DNA from: Tomitella biformata AHU 1821 | Lineage (GTDB): Bacteria > Actinomycetota > Actinomycetes > Mycobacteriales > Mycobacteriaceae | Length of the DNA stretch: 61,755 bases | Reading direction: 5' to 3' | Assembly: GCF_000524475.1 (NCBI RefSeq) | Contig: NZ_BAVQ01000090.1 | Coordinates: 1 to 61,755 of the forward strand | Shown here: one piece after another, positions 35,660 to 43,696 of the stretch | How the letters are laid out: every line of letters starts with the position of its first letter | Position numbering within the stretch: the first letter of the stretch is position 1 | Program-made: the position numbers and the translations under genes | The notes under the pieces: generated by a model | What the model saw: the letters and a program-made list of their open reading frames with translations, nothing else | Told to the model about the DNA's origin: nothing | Databases searched by the model: none

Positions 35660-36966
35660 CGAGAGTTCCGTTCGATCTTGGGGGCTGCGGCGCCGATGTG
35701 GCGCATGATCCCGAGGAAGCCGAACACCTCGGGGTAGTAGACGGGCTTGCCACTGGTGATCAGGCCGACGGACAGCGCGCGATCCGGGTCCGCCCAGCCA
35801 AGGATATTGGAGAAGCCGAGGTGGCCGAAGACGTTCTCGGTGTCGGGGCCGAAGAGGCTGAACTGCTTCTCGCCCAGCATGAACCCCTTGCCGTAGCGCA
35901 GGGGGACGCCGAGGCTGTAGTCCACCTCGAGCGGAGACTCGGAGCGCACCGCGTTGGCCACGGTCTCGGGCCGCAGCACCCGCACGCCGCCAAGCTCGCC
36001 ACCGCGGCGGAGCATCTCGAACAGCAGGGAGAACTCGTCGGCGTTGGTGACCACGTTGCCGGAGGGGACGACCCCGGTGAGGAAGCGAGGGTCGTTGATT
36101 TTGCGGACGGTCTCCTCGAGGGAGGTGCCGAGGATTCGATTGAGCACGGTCGACAGTGGCGGCGGGGTGGGCGGGCCGGTGCGGTAGCTGCGGCCGACCG
36201 TGGGCACATCGAGAGGGTCGACCCCGTAGTTGGTCCACCGAAAGCCCAGCGGGTCAAGAACTTCGGCGGACAACACATCGCGGATACTCCGGCCGGCGAC
36301 GCGGTGCACGATCTCGCCGAGGATCGCCCCGCCCATTACGGCGTGGTAGGCCAGCCGCGTGCCGGGCGCGCTGTCGGGCTTGGCCTCGCTGAACGCGTGG
36401 ACCAGGGCGTCGCGATCATCGAGGCGATCCAGGTCCATCGTTGCCGCCGGGTGCCGGGGGATGCCCGCCCGATGGGAGAGGAGATGGCCGATGGTGATGC
36501 CGGCCTTGCCGTTTCGGCCGAACTCGGGGATATGGTCGGCGACCTTGTCATCGAGGGATAGCTGTCCGCGTTCGGCGAGCAGGTGCACCACGATCGCTGT
36601 GACCGCCTTGGACGCCGAGCACAGGCAGAACGGGGTGTCGATGGTGGCAAGGGTCTTCGGGGCGTCGGCCTTGTCGTCGGGGCCGTTGCCCGCCGCGTGG
36701 CCAATCGAGCGCTGCAGCACCACCTGGCCCTCGCGCCGGATGCAGAGCTGGATCGCGGGGTGCGCCCCGCCGCGGTAGACGTCGACGACGGCGTCCCAGA
36801 CTCTTTCGACCGCGTCGGCCGTCATGCCAACGTGGGTGGGGTCGGCCTCCGCGCCGCGGGTGGTCACGGATTCTAGGTCTGCGGGAATGCGCGCCCGGCG
36901 CATGATGTCGGGGACCAGGGGCAGGCGAGGCACGCTGAGCTTGGGGATGGACGACATCAGGTGCAT
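35656..36966 (-). CDS. Serine hydrolase, beta-lactamase/esterase family (EstB/LipE-type)
   Basis: A 436-residue class C beta-lactamase-fold hydrolase. The nucleophile motif SASK (LCSASKAVTAIVVHLLAERG) and the Tyr motif (YHAVMGGAILGEIV) are present, with HLGFSN standing for the C-terminal HxG motif. Such proteins in mycolate actinobacteria are usually esterases, not beta-lactamases. No signal peptide is visible. Start candidates are ATG 36966 and ATG 36957; neither has a strong Shine-Dalgarno. It overlaps the downstream SnoaL-like gene, suggesting that the two act on one substrate. A divergent MarR gene starts 163 bp away. Confidence 0.87.
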   Translation of the reverse strand: MHLMSSIPKLSVPRLPLVPDIMRRARIPADLESVTTRGAEADPTHVGMTADAVERVWDAVVDVYRGGAHPAIQLCIRREGQVVLQRSIGHAAGNGPDDKADAPKTLATIDTPFCLCSASKAVTAIVVHLLAERGQLSLDDKVADHIPEFGRNGKAGITIGHLLSHRAGIPRHPAATMDLDRLDDRDALVHAFSEAKPDSAPGTRLAYHAVMGGAILGEIVHRVAGRSIRDVLSAEVLDPLGFRWTNYGVDPLDVPTVGRSYRTGPPTPPPLSTVLNRILGTSLEETVRKINDPRFLTGVVPSGNVVTNADEFSLLFEMLRRGGELGGVRVLRPETVANAVRSESPLEVDYSLGVPLRYGKGFMLGEKQFSLFGPDTENVFGHLGFSNILGWADPDRALSVGLITSGKPVYYPEVFGFLGIMRHIGAAAPKIERNSR

Positions 36967-37068
36967 CAGGCTCGAGCGCCCCCTCGTGATCGTGGTCACC
37001 CCGGCTGGGTGTGCCTGCACTTTAACCGCAGTCCGATCTTTCGGTGGCCGGCGTCTGGCCGATGACTG

Positions 37069-37087
37069 TATGCTTGCCGATAGGCAA
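37069..37087 (+). promoter_or_regulatory. Promoter -10 (TATGCT) and MarR-type operator
   Basis: TATGCT at 37069-37074 is followed at once by the inverted repeat TTGCC-GATA-GGCAA (37074-37087), a typical MarR-box shape. Binding would cover the transcription start of the marR-MFS operon and could also affect the divergent hydrolase gene. Confidence 0.55.
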
Positions 37088-37128
37088 TTAGATGGCGTGG
37101 GCGATTTAGCACGGGCAGGAGTCCCAAG

Positions 37129-37572
37129 ATGACGGCTTTCTCCGATGAGGACGTGCACCGAATCCGCGTCGCGCTGGGGCGGATCTCGCGCCGGGTGGAC
37201 CGCAGCTCCGCGGAGGACGGCCTCACCCGGAGCCAATTCCTGCTGCTCTCCACGGTGGCGCGGCGGGGCCCCATCGGGGTGCGCGAGCTGGCCGAGATCG
37301 AGGGCTTGAACCCGACGATGCTCTCGCGGATCGTCGGCAAGATGGCCGAGTCCGGGCTGCTCGTCCGCGAGGGCGGGGCGGCGGACCGACGGGTGGTGGC
37401 GGTGCGGGTGACCGACGCCGGCCGGGAACTCTACGAGCGGCTGCGTGCCCGGCGGACCGAGGTCTTCGCGGAGCATCTGGCCGGGATCAGCCACGAGCAT
37501 GCCGCCGACCTGCTGCGCGCGCTGCCGGCCCTCGAGGCGCTCGCGGAGCACCTGCCCGCGGTGGGCACATGA
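37129..37572 (+). CDS. MarR-family transcriptional regulator
   Basis: A 147-residue winged-helix regulator: LTRSQFLLLSTVARRGPIGVRELAEIEGLNPTMLSRIVGKMAESGLLVREGGAADRRVVAVRVTDAG is the complete MarR DNA-binding core with the DRR wing. CAGGAG precedes the ATG. The stop overlaps the transporter start (ATGA), so it probably represses its own operon until a substrate of the transporter binds. The matching inverted repeat lies at 37074-37087. Confidence 0.95.
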   Translation: MTAFSDEDVHRIRVALGRISRRVDRSSAEDGLTRSQFLLLSTVARRGPIGVRELAEIEGLNPTMLSRIVGKMAESGLLVREGGAADRRVVAVRVTDAGRELYERLRARRTEVFAEHLAGISHEHAADLLRALPALEALAEHLPAVGT

Positions 37573-38804
37573 CTCGCGCGGCAGCCATCCGGAGCCAGAC
37601 CTTCGCCTCGCTGGTCAACCCCAATTTTCGGCGCTACATCTCCGGGCAAGGCGTCTCGGTGGTCGGCACCTGGATGCAGATCATCGCCCAGGGCTGGCTG
37701 GTCCTGCAGCTGACCGGCTCCGGCACCGCGATCGGCATCGTCGTCGCGCTGCAAACCCTGCCGATGCTGCTGCTAGGCCCGTATGGCGGCGTCATCGCGG
37801 ACCGGGTGGACAAGCGGCGCCTGATGATTGCCCTGCAATCGGTGATGGGCGTGCAGGCGCTGGCGCTGGGCGTGCTGACGCTCACCGGGTCCGTCCAGCT
37901 GTGGCACGTTTATGTCCTCGCGGTGCTGCTGGGTCTCAACCAGTGCTTCGAGAACCCGGCACGGCAGGCCTTCCTGATGGAGGTCGTCGGACCAGGGCAT
38001 GTGCGCAATGCCGTTAGCCTGCAGTCGGTGCTCAACAGCATGGCCAGGGCGGTCGGGCCGGCGGTCGCGGGCATCATCATCAGCTACGGCGGACTGGGCC
38101 TGTGCTTCCTGCTCAACGCCGCCAGCTTTGTGGCCGTCGTGCTCTCACTGGTCACGCTCAACCTCGCCGCGCTGATGCCGACGGAGCCGGCCGTCCGGGC
38201 GCGGGGGCAGCTGCGGGCGGGCCTGGCCTACGTGCGGCGCACACCTGAGCTGGCGATCCCGCTCGCGATGATGGCGCTGATGGGCTGCTTCACCTACGAG
38301 TTCCAGGTGGTGCTGCCGGTGGTGGCGGACAAGGTGTTCGGGGCGGGCGCGTCGGGCTACGGCTTCATGACGGCGGCGATGGGCGTGGGCGCCGTCGTCG
38401 GCGGGCTGTGGATCGCGACGTGGGGTCGCACGGGCGCGCGCTCGCTGGTGGTGATCGCGCTGGCCTTCGGCGCCGCGATCGCACTGACCGCACTGGCGCA
38501 GTCGCTGTGGGTCGCGGTCGCGGCGCTCGTCGTCGTGGGGATGCTCAGCGTCGGATTCACCGCCACGGCCAACAGCACGCTGCAGCTGGCCGCGGCCCCG
38601 GACATGCGCGGGCGCGTCATGGCCCTGTGGGCGGTCGCCTTCCTCGGCTCGACGGCAATCGGCGGGCCCGTCGCGGGCTGGGTTAGCGAGGAGTTCGGCG
38701 GCCGCGCGGGGCTGGCCCTCGCCGCGGTGACCTGCATTGTCGCGGCCGGGCTGGGCGTAGCGGGCATGATGCGGGGGCGGACGGCCGTGCTGGCGGTCTC
38801 GTAG
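37569..38804 (+). CDS. MFS transporter, DHA3/EntS-like
   Basis: A 411-residue 12-helix exporter of the enterobactin-exporter (EntS/MefA) type: FRRYISGQGVSVVGTWMQIIAQGWLVLQLTGSGTAIGIV at the start and GPYGGVIADRVDKRRLMI as motif A. The substrate may be a siderophore, macrolide or other amphiphile. Coupled to the upstream marR gene by ATGA. A long two-stage hairpin follows 175 bp downstream. Confidence 0.92.
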   Translation: MTRAAAIRSQTFASLVNPNFRRYISGQGVSVVGTWMQIIAQGWLVLQLTGSGTAIGIVVALQTLPMLLLGPYGGVIADRVDKRRLMIALQSVMGVQALALGVLTLTGSVQLWHVYVLAVLLGLNQCFENPARQAFLMEVVGPGHVRNAVSLQSVLNSMARAVGPAVAGIIISYGGLGLCFLLNAASFVAVVLSLVTLNLAALMPTEPAVRARGQLRAGLAYVRRTPELAIPLAMMALMGCFTYEFQVVLPVVADKVFGAGASGYGFMTAAMGVGAVVGGLWIATWGRTGARSLVVIALAFGAAIALTALAQSLWVAVAALVVVGMLSVGFTATANSTLQLAAAPDMRGRVMALWAVAFLGSTAIGGPVAGWVSEEFGGRAGLALAAVTCIVAAGLGVAGMMRGRTAVLAVS

Positions 38805-38978
38805 CTGATACAGCAATCCGATGTTCGTGCTGTTCATCGTGTGGCTGACCAGCCGTCGCCGCTATAGCCCGCTGGTGATCGCGCTGTGTATGAGACCTGG
38901 CGTGGCGTAGTCCGCGAGGCCGTGGACGCGGCCGCCGCAGAGGGGGCTCTCAACGAGGGCTCCGACGCCCAGCCTGAA

Positions 38979-39048
38979 ATCCTTACGCCCGCTCTTTGGT
39001 CTTACGCATGCGGCGGCGTGCGTAAAGGCAAAAAGCGGGCGTAAGGAT
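38979..39048. terminator. Long two-stage inverted repeat between convergent genes
   Basis: Outer arms of 15 bp (ATCCTTACGCCCGCT, 38979-38993, and its complement at 39034-39048) are perfect. A partly paired middle segment leads to inner arms TTACGCATGC (39002-39011) and GCGTGCGTAA (39016-39025) with one G-T pair and a 4-nt loop. No U-tract is present. It lies between the MFS gene (ending 38804) and the solute-binding gene (ending 39067). The 38805-38978 stretch holds no convincing gene. Confidence 0.78.
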
Positions 39049-39066
39049 CAGGGGGCGAGGGTCAGG

Positions 39067-40674
39067 CTAGGGCTGCGCCACCCAGGCCTTGTCGAACAGC
39101 ATGATGCCGTCCAGGCTCGGGGTGATGCCGTGGGCGTTGGCACCCCACGGGATGAAGTACTTGCCGGCGTTGATGGACACGAACGGGGCCGTCTGGTTCG
39201 CCAGGGTCTGCATCTTGTCGGCCGCGGCGCGCTTGTCGTCAGCGGTCTTGGCGGTCTGCAGGCCAAGGAGCAGCTCGTCCATCTCCGGGTTCTGGAAGCC
39301 GAGGGCGTTGCCCGGCGACTGGCTGTAGAGGTTGCCGTAGAGGCGGATGAACGGCGCCGCGTCGAAGACATTGAAGCCCGAGTACGCGATGTCGTAGTCG
39401 TGGTCGGCGTACATCGCCTTGGTCAGGTCGGTGATGTTGTTGGTGTAGGTGATATCAACCGTGAATCCGACGGCCTGCAGCATCGACTGGAAGGCCAGCG
39501 CGCCCTGCTGGGTGGCGGCGTCGTTCATCGAGACCAGTTTCAGTTTGCCGTCGTAACCGCCGGCCTTGGCGTCGGCGAGGGTCTTCTTGGCGGTCTCAGG
39601 GGCGAAGCCGCTGCCGGCGACGTCGCCGTGCCACTCGGAGAAGTCCGGGAACATGTCGCTGGTCGGCAGGCCGGCGCCGGCCTCGGCGCGCTCGTTGTAG
39701 GTCTGGGGGTCGATGCCGGCGACGATGGCGCGGCGGACATTCTCGTCCGCGCCCGCGCGGCCCTCCCGGCTGTTGATCATGAGCACGCCGCCCAGGCTGG
39801 CCTGGAAGACGTAGCCGGGGTTCCCGGCGTCGAGGGCCTTCGTGACGACCTCGGCGTTGCGCAGGTAGATCGCCTGGACGCCACCGGAGTTCAGGGCGTC
39901 GATCTTGCCCTGCTCGCTGACGATCGCGGGGAAGCGCAGCTTGTCGATGTGCGGCTTGCCGCCGTGGTAGTCGGCGCGGGCGGCGAGGACGAGCTCGTCG
40001 TTGGGGGCGTGCTTCTCGACGGTGAACGGGCCGGCGCCGATGGGCGCGAACTCGCCGCTGGCCATCGAGGACGGGGCGACGATCATGCCGGGGCCGGTGT
40101 TGAACAGCGCGACGAAACCGTCCCACGGCCGCTGCAGGGTGAACTCGACGGTGGCGGCATCGGTCGCCTTCATGTCCTGGACCGAGGCCATCCACACCTG
40201 GGTGTGCGTGCCCTTCTTCGTCAGGTAGTTGTTGATGCTCCACACGACGGCGTCGGCGTCGACCGGGGTGCCGTCGCTGAAGGTGACGCCATCGCGCAGC
40301 GTGAGCGTCCACACCGTGTTGTCGCTGTTGGCGGTCATGGACTTGGCCAGCTGCGGGACGAACTCCGTGGTGGCGGGGTCGTAGCGCATGAGGACGTCGT
40401 AGATGGCGGCCATCTCGGAGCCTCCGGTCGCGCCGCCGTCCTGGCGGAACGTCGGGTCGAGCTTGGCCACGGAACTGTAGGTCGCGAATGAGAGCGTGCC
40501 GCCGTCCTGCGGGGAGCCGCCGTCGGCCTGGTTTCCGACGATGCCCGTGGTCACGGCCGACAGATCACCGGCCTCCCCGGCGTCGCCGCTGCTACCGCAG
40601 CCGGCGAGTAGGACGCCGCCGGCCACGGCGACCGCGACCAACGGGGTGAGTCGACGCCTGAGCTGAGCTCTCAT
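39067..40674 (-). CDS. ABC transporter solute-binding lipoprotein, family 5 (peptide/opine/nickel)
   Basis: A 535-residue exported lipoprotein: basic n-region, hydrophobic core and lipobox LLAGC (Cys26). SBP_bac_5 features include YDVLMRYDPATTEFVPQLAKS, WTLTLRDGVTFSDGTPVDADAVVWS and a Pro-Ile-Gly-Ala-Gly-Pro-Phe block. It would capture substrate for the dppBCDF-type importer encoded divergently at 42743-46923. It lies 110 bp downstream of the amidohydrolase on the same strand. AAGGA precedes the ATG. A decayed paralogue is at 34230-34770. Confidence 0.93.
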   Translation of the reverse strand: MRAQLRRRLTPLVAVAVAGGVLLAGCGSSGDAGEAGDLSAVTTGIVGNQADGGSPQDGGTLSFATYSSVAKLDPTFRQDGGATGGSEMAAIYDVLMRYDPATTEFVPQLAKSMTANSDNTVWTLTLRDGVTFSDGTPVDADAVVWSINNYLTKKGTHTQVWMASVQDMKATDAATVEFTLQRPWDGFVALFNTGPGMIVAPSSMASGEFAPIGAGPFTVEKHAPNDELVLAARADYHGGKPHIDKLRFPAIVSEQGKIDALNSGGVQAIYLRNAEVVTKALDAGNPGYVFQASLGGVLMINSREGRAGADENVRRAIVAGIDPQTYNERAEAGAGLPTSDMFPDFSEWHGDVAGSGFAPETAKKTLADAKAGGYDGKLKLVSMNDAATQQGALAFQSMLQAVGFTVDITYTNNITDLTKAMYADHDYDIAYSGFNVFDAAPFIRLYGNLYSQSPGNALGFQNPEMDELLLGLQTAKTADDKRAAADKMQTLANQTAPFVSINAGKYFIPWGANAHGITPSLDGIMLFDKAWVAQP

Positions 40675-40783
40675 CTGAGTCTTCCTTACGACGATCGGGG
40701 AGTGCAGGGCGGCACTTCAGTGGTCAGACTAGTCACTCACAGGACGATGCGTCAGCGGAATCGAGTTTCTCCCAGCGGGCCGG

Positions 40784-42388
40784 TCAGGCGGAGTACACCT
40801 CGACGTCGCCGACGACGGTGGAGAGCACGGTGATGTCCTTGATGGCCGCCGGCTCGCAGGCCAGCGGGTCGGCGTCGAGCAGCACGAAGTCGGCCAGCTT
40901 GCCCGCCTCGATGGAGCCCTTCAGCGCCTGCTCGCCCGTGATCGTCGCGGCCGAGGAGGTATAGCCGGCCACCGCGAGCTCCGGAGAGATCCGCTGCTCC
41001 GGTCCGAGGACGTGGCCGTCCCGGGTCACGCGGTTCACGGCGGTGTCGATGGTGAATAGCGGGTTCACGGGGGTCACGGGGCAGTCGCAGTGCAGCGCGA
41101 ACGGCAGTCCGGCGGCGGCGATCGATGCGAGCGGGCTGATACGGCTGCCGCGCTCCGGCCCCAGGAAGCGGTCGCGGTGGCGGTCGCCCCAGTAGTAGAC
41201 GTGGTTGACGAACACCGATGCGGCGACGCCCAGCTCAAGCATCCGGTGGATCTGATCCTCACGGAGCGTCTGCACGTGCTCGAGCCGGTGCGGGATGACC
41301 GTGCCTGCTGCCGTCGCCGCCGCCTCGATCGCGTCCAGGGCCAGATCGATGGCGCGGTCGCCGTTGGTGTGGATGGCGACCTGCCGCCCGGCGTCGTGGC
41401 AGGCAGCGACCATCGTCGCCAAATCGCCTGCGGGGATGGCCATCTCTCCGCAGTGGCAACCGCCCAGGTCGTGGTACGGCTCGGTGAGCGCGCCGGTGTG
41501 CAGCTGCAGGGAGCCGTCGGAGATGAGCTTGACGCCACCGATCGCAAGCTTGGTGGTGTCCGCGGCCGGCCCCTCCTCGGCCAGCCCCTCTGCCACAGCC
41601 AGCCCCAGGTAGGTGCGGGCGCGCAACGTCAGCTCGCCCGTGGCGAGCACGCGTTGGTAGGACGCGAGCATGTCGGCGGAGACGAACATGTCGTGGAAGC
41701 TGGTCACGCCCACGGACGCCATGCGCTCCAAGGCGATTCGCAATGCGTCGTCCAGCCCGCCGGGCGGGAAGCCCGCGCTGACCCCGCCCACGAGGCGCAT
41801 GGCCGGGATCTCGCGGAACTCTCCTGTAGGCGCGCCGTCGGGGCCGCGCACGATCACGCCGCCTACGGGGTCGGGGGTCTGGGCGTCGACGCCGGCCGTG
41901 CGCAAGACGAAGCTGTTGACGTACACGCCGTGCGCGGACAGGTGCCGCACGATCACCGGCTGGGTGGTCGAGACCTGGTCGAGGTCCGCTGCGGTCAGCC
42001 CGCGGTCGTCCGCGACCAGGCTGTCGTCGAACCCGGTCCCGAGCACGACGGCGCCTGGCTCGCTCAGCGCGGCCCGCGCGCCGAGCGCCTCGAGCAACGC
42101 GGCGATGGTGGGACACGCGTCGGATCCCGCGTCGACATGTGCGGAGTCCATCCCCAGCAGGAACGGGTGCAGGTGGGTCTCGATGAAGCCGGGCAGGACG
42201 GTGGCGCCTGCGAGGTCGGCGATCCGGGTATCCGGGCCGGCGAGCGCGCGGATCTCCTGATCCCCGCCCACCGCGGTGAAGAGTCCGTCCCGGCAGGCGA
42301 ACGCCGTGGCCACCGCGCCGGTCATCGTCCGTACGGTGCCACCTAGGTACACGCTGTCCGGGTGGCTGACCTGGCTCGGGTCGATCAT
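40784..42388 (-). CDS. Metal-dependent amidohydrolase (YtcJ-like)
   Basis: A 534-residue amidohydrolase-superfamily enzyme. GATVLPGFIETHLHPF contains the HxH metal site, HTNGDRAIDLALDAIE and HRLEHVQTL supply further His ligands, and the C-terminal GSIEAGKLADFVLLDADPL is the typical small-domain ending. YtcJ-type members hydrolyse N-acyl or formyl amides with varied substrates. ATG 42388 has GGAG 7 nt upstream; an in-frame 75-residue extension to GTG 42613 lacks family similarity. Its place between the solute-binding protein and the importer suggests that it cleaves the imported compound. Confidence 0.88.
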   Translation of the reverse strand: MIDPSQVSHPDSVYLGGTVRTMTGAVATAFACRDGLFTAVGGDQEIRALAGPDTRIADLAGATVLPGFIETHLHPFLLGMDSAHVDAGSDACPTIAALLEALGARAALSEPGAVVLGTGFDDSLVADDRGLTAADLDQVSTTQPVIVRHLSAHGVYVNSFVLRTAGVDAQTPDPVGGVIVRGPDGAPTGEFREIPAMRLVGGVSAGFPPGGLDDALRIALERMASVGVTSFHDMFVSADMLASYQRVLATGELTLRARTYLGLAVAEGLAEEGPAADTTKLAIGGVKLISDGSLQLHTGALTEPYHDLGGCHCGEMAIPAGDLATMVAACHDAGRQVAIHTNGDRAIDLALDAIEAAATAAGTVIPHRLEHVQTLREDQIHRMLELGVAASVFVNHVYYWGDRHRDRFLGPERGSRISPLASIAAAGLPFALHCDCPVTPVNPLFTIDTAVNRVTRDGHVLGPEQRISPELAVAGYTSSAATITGEQALKGSIEAGKLADFVLLDADPLACEPAAIKDITVLSTVVGDVEVYSA

Positions 42389-42742
42389 GTCTGGCTCCAA
42401 TGGGTCAGGACAAATCTCAGGATGTTGGTCGTGGCAACGGACACGATGGGTAGCCGTCGCCACTGGATCTTCTCTCAGCGGCACACCGGCTGAGTCGGGA
42501 TTAGGGGATTTCTCCTGGGCGTTGGAGACGGCGTTGCGCGTTTTGGCAGCTTCATCTCGGTGCGCAGTCTCGGACAGTGAGACGCTACCGCTTGAATCTG
42601 TGGCAACAGTCACAAGATGGTCATTCGGGGTGCCTCAGCGCGGGCCATGCCCATGTCTTTATGGCCGCACACTTCGGCCAGATCAGTAATCACATTGAAG
42701 TGAGGATCAACGGATGAATTCTGAAAGGAGGCGACGACAGCG
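42389..42742. other. 354-bp divergent intergenic region
   Basis: This is the longest gene-free stretch in the window, between the amidohydrolase (-) and the importer operon (+). It must hold both promoters. I see a weak stem (GTCTC...GAGAC around 42573-42590) but no convincing long palindrome or riboswitch. Its last 29 bp hold most of a 10-codon leader ORF and the dppB Shine-Dalgarno. Confidence 0.6.
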
Positions 42743-42746
42743 ATGA
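42714..42746 (+). CDS. 10-codon Arg-rich leader peptide before the peptide-importer operon
   Basis: ATG 42714 opens MNSERRRRQR and stops at TGA 42744-42746, which overlaps the start codon of the permease gene (ATGA). GAGGA lies about 10 nt before this ATG. Two of the Arg codons are AGG AGG, which are themselves the permease Shine-Dalgarno (AAAGGAGG), so the reading frame may be a by-product. If translated, it would couple permease initiation to passage of ribosomes over consecutive rare Arg codons (AGG, CGA). Confidence 0.35.
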   Translation: MNSERRRRQR

Positions 42747-43696
42747 CGAAGACTGTGTTCAAGAAAATCGGCGAGCTGATCGTTGTGCTGTTCGTCGTCA
42801 GCCTCGGCACGTTCGGGCTTGTGTCGCTTATCCCGGGAGACCCGTCGGTGGCGGCCCTCGGTGAGGGTCGCACTCCGGAGGAATACGCGCAGGCGCGGCT
42901 CGAGATGGGCCTAGACGATCCGTTCTTCTCCCGATACTGGGACTGGCTCTCCGGTGCGTTGCGCGGCGATCTGGGCCGGTCGCTGGTGCCGCCGCAGTCC
43001 GACGTGATGGAGCGCATCAGCTCCGCGTTGCCGGTGAGCGTGCAGCTGGCGATCATGGGATTGATCATCGCGCTCGTGGTGTCGGTCCCGTTGGCCATGT
43101 GGTCCGCCCGGCATAGCGGCGGCCTGGTCGACCGGGTGATCAGCGCCTGCACGTTCGGTGTGCTGTCGATCCCGTCGTTCCTGTCGGGCCTGCTGCTGAT
43201 CATGTTGTTCGTCAACTACCTGGGCTGGTTCCCGCGCTCGCAGTGGGTGCGGGTCTCGGAGGGCCTGGGCGAGAACATCTACCACGCGATCCTGCCGGCA
43301 GTGACGATCTCGCTGCTGGAGATGGCGATGTTCCTGCGGATCTTGCGCTCGGACCTGATCACGACACTGCAGGAGAATTTCATCCTGGTGTCGAAGGCGA
43401 AGGGCACCTCGAACCTGCGCCTGCTCCTCTCCGATGCGCTGCGTCCGTCCTCGTTCTCCCTGATCACGATGCTCGGCCTGGTGCTGGGCTCAATGATCGG
43501 CTCCACTGTCATCGTCGAGACGCTGTTCTCGCTGCCGGGGATGGGCTCGCTGATCGTGCGCGCCGCCCAGCAGGGCGATATGCCGATGGTGCAGGGTGCC
43601 GTGCTGGTGATCGCCGTCATCTATGTGGTGGCCAACGGCATCATCGATATCGCCTATGGATACCTCGACCCGAGGAGCCGACGAGCCCATGTCTGA
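42743..43696 (+). CDS. ABC transporter permease, DppB-like
   Basis: A 317-residue inner-membrane permease of the oligopeptide/dipeptide type: N-terminal helix IGELIVVLFVVSLGTFGLVSLIPGDP, then ~5 further helices and the EAA-loop region (FILVSKAKGTSNLRLLLSDALRPS). It pairs with the DppC-like permease that overlaps its end by 8 bp. A strong AAAGGAGG precedes the ATG by 11 nt. First gene of a four-gene importer operon. Confidence 0.93.
   Translation: MTKTVFKKIGELIVVLFVVSLGTFGLVSLIPGDPSVAALGEGRTPEEYAQARLEMGLDDPFFSRYWDWLSGALRGDLGRSLVPPQSDVMERISSALPVSVQLAIMGLIIALVVSVPLAMWSARHSGGLVDRVISACTFGVLSIPSFLSGLLLIMLFVNYLGWFPRSQWVRVSEGLGENIYHAILPAVTISLLEMAMFLRILRSDLITTLQENFILVSKAKGTSNLRLLLSDALRPSSFSLITMLGLVLGSMIGSTVIVETLFSLPGMGSLIVRAAQQGDMPMVQGAVLVIAVIYVVANGIIDIAYGYLDPRSRRAHV

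Noticed and set aside
36958-37551. N-terminal extension of the serine hydrolase frame
   Set aside because: It runs antisense through the marR gene; family similarity begins near the ATGs at 36957-36966.
38821-38978. Short frames between the MFS gene and hairpin II (about 29 codons from ATG 38821, then another frame into the hairpin)
   Set aside because: They could be gene debris, but neither has a ribosome-binding site or a recognisable relative, so no pseudogene is called.
42389-42613. In-frame 75-residue N-terminal extension of the amidohydrolase
   Set aside because: No similarity to the family, while ATG 42388 has a well-spaced GGAG.
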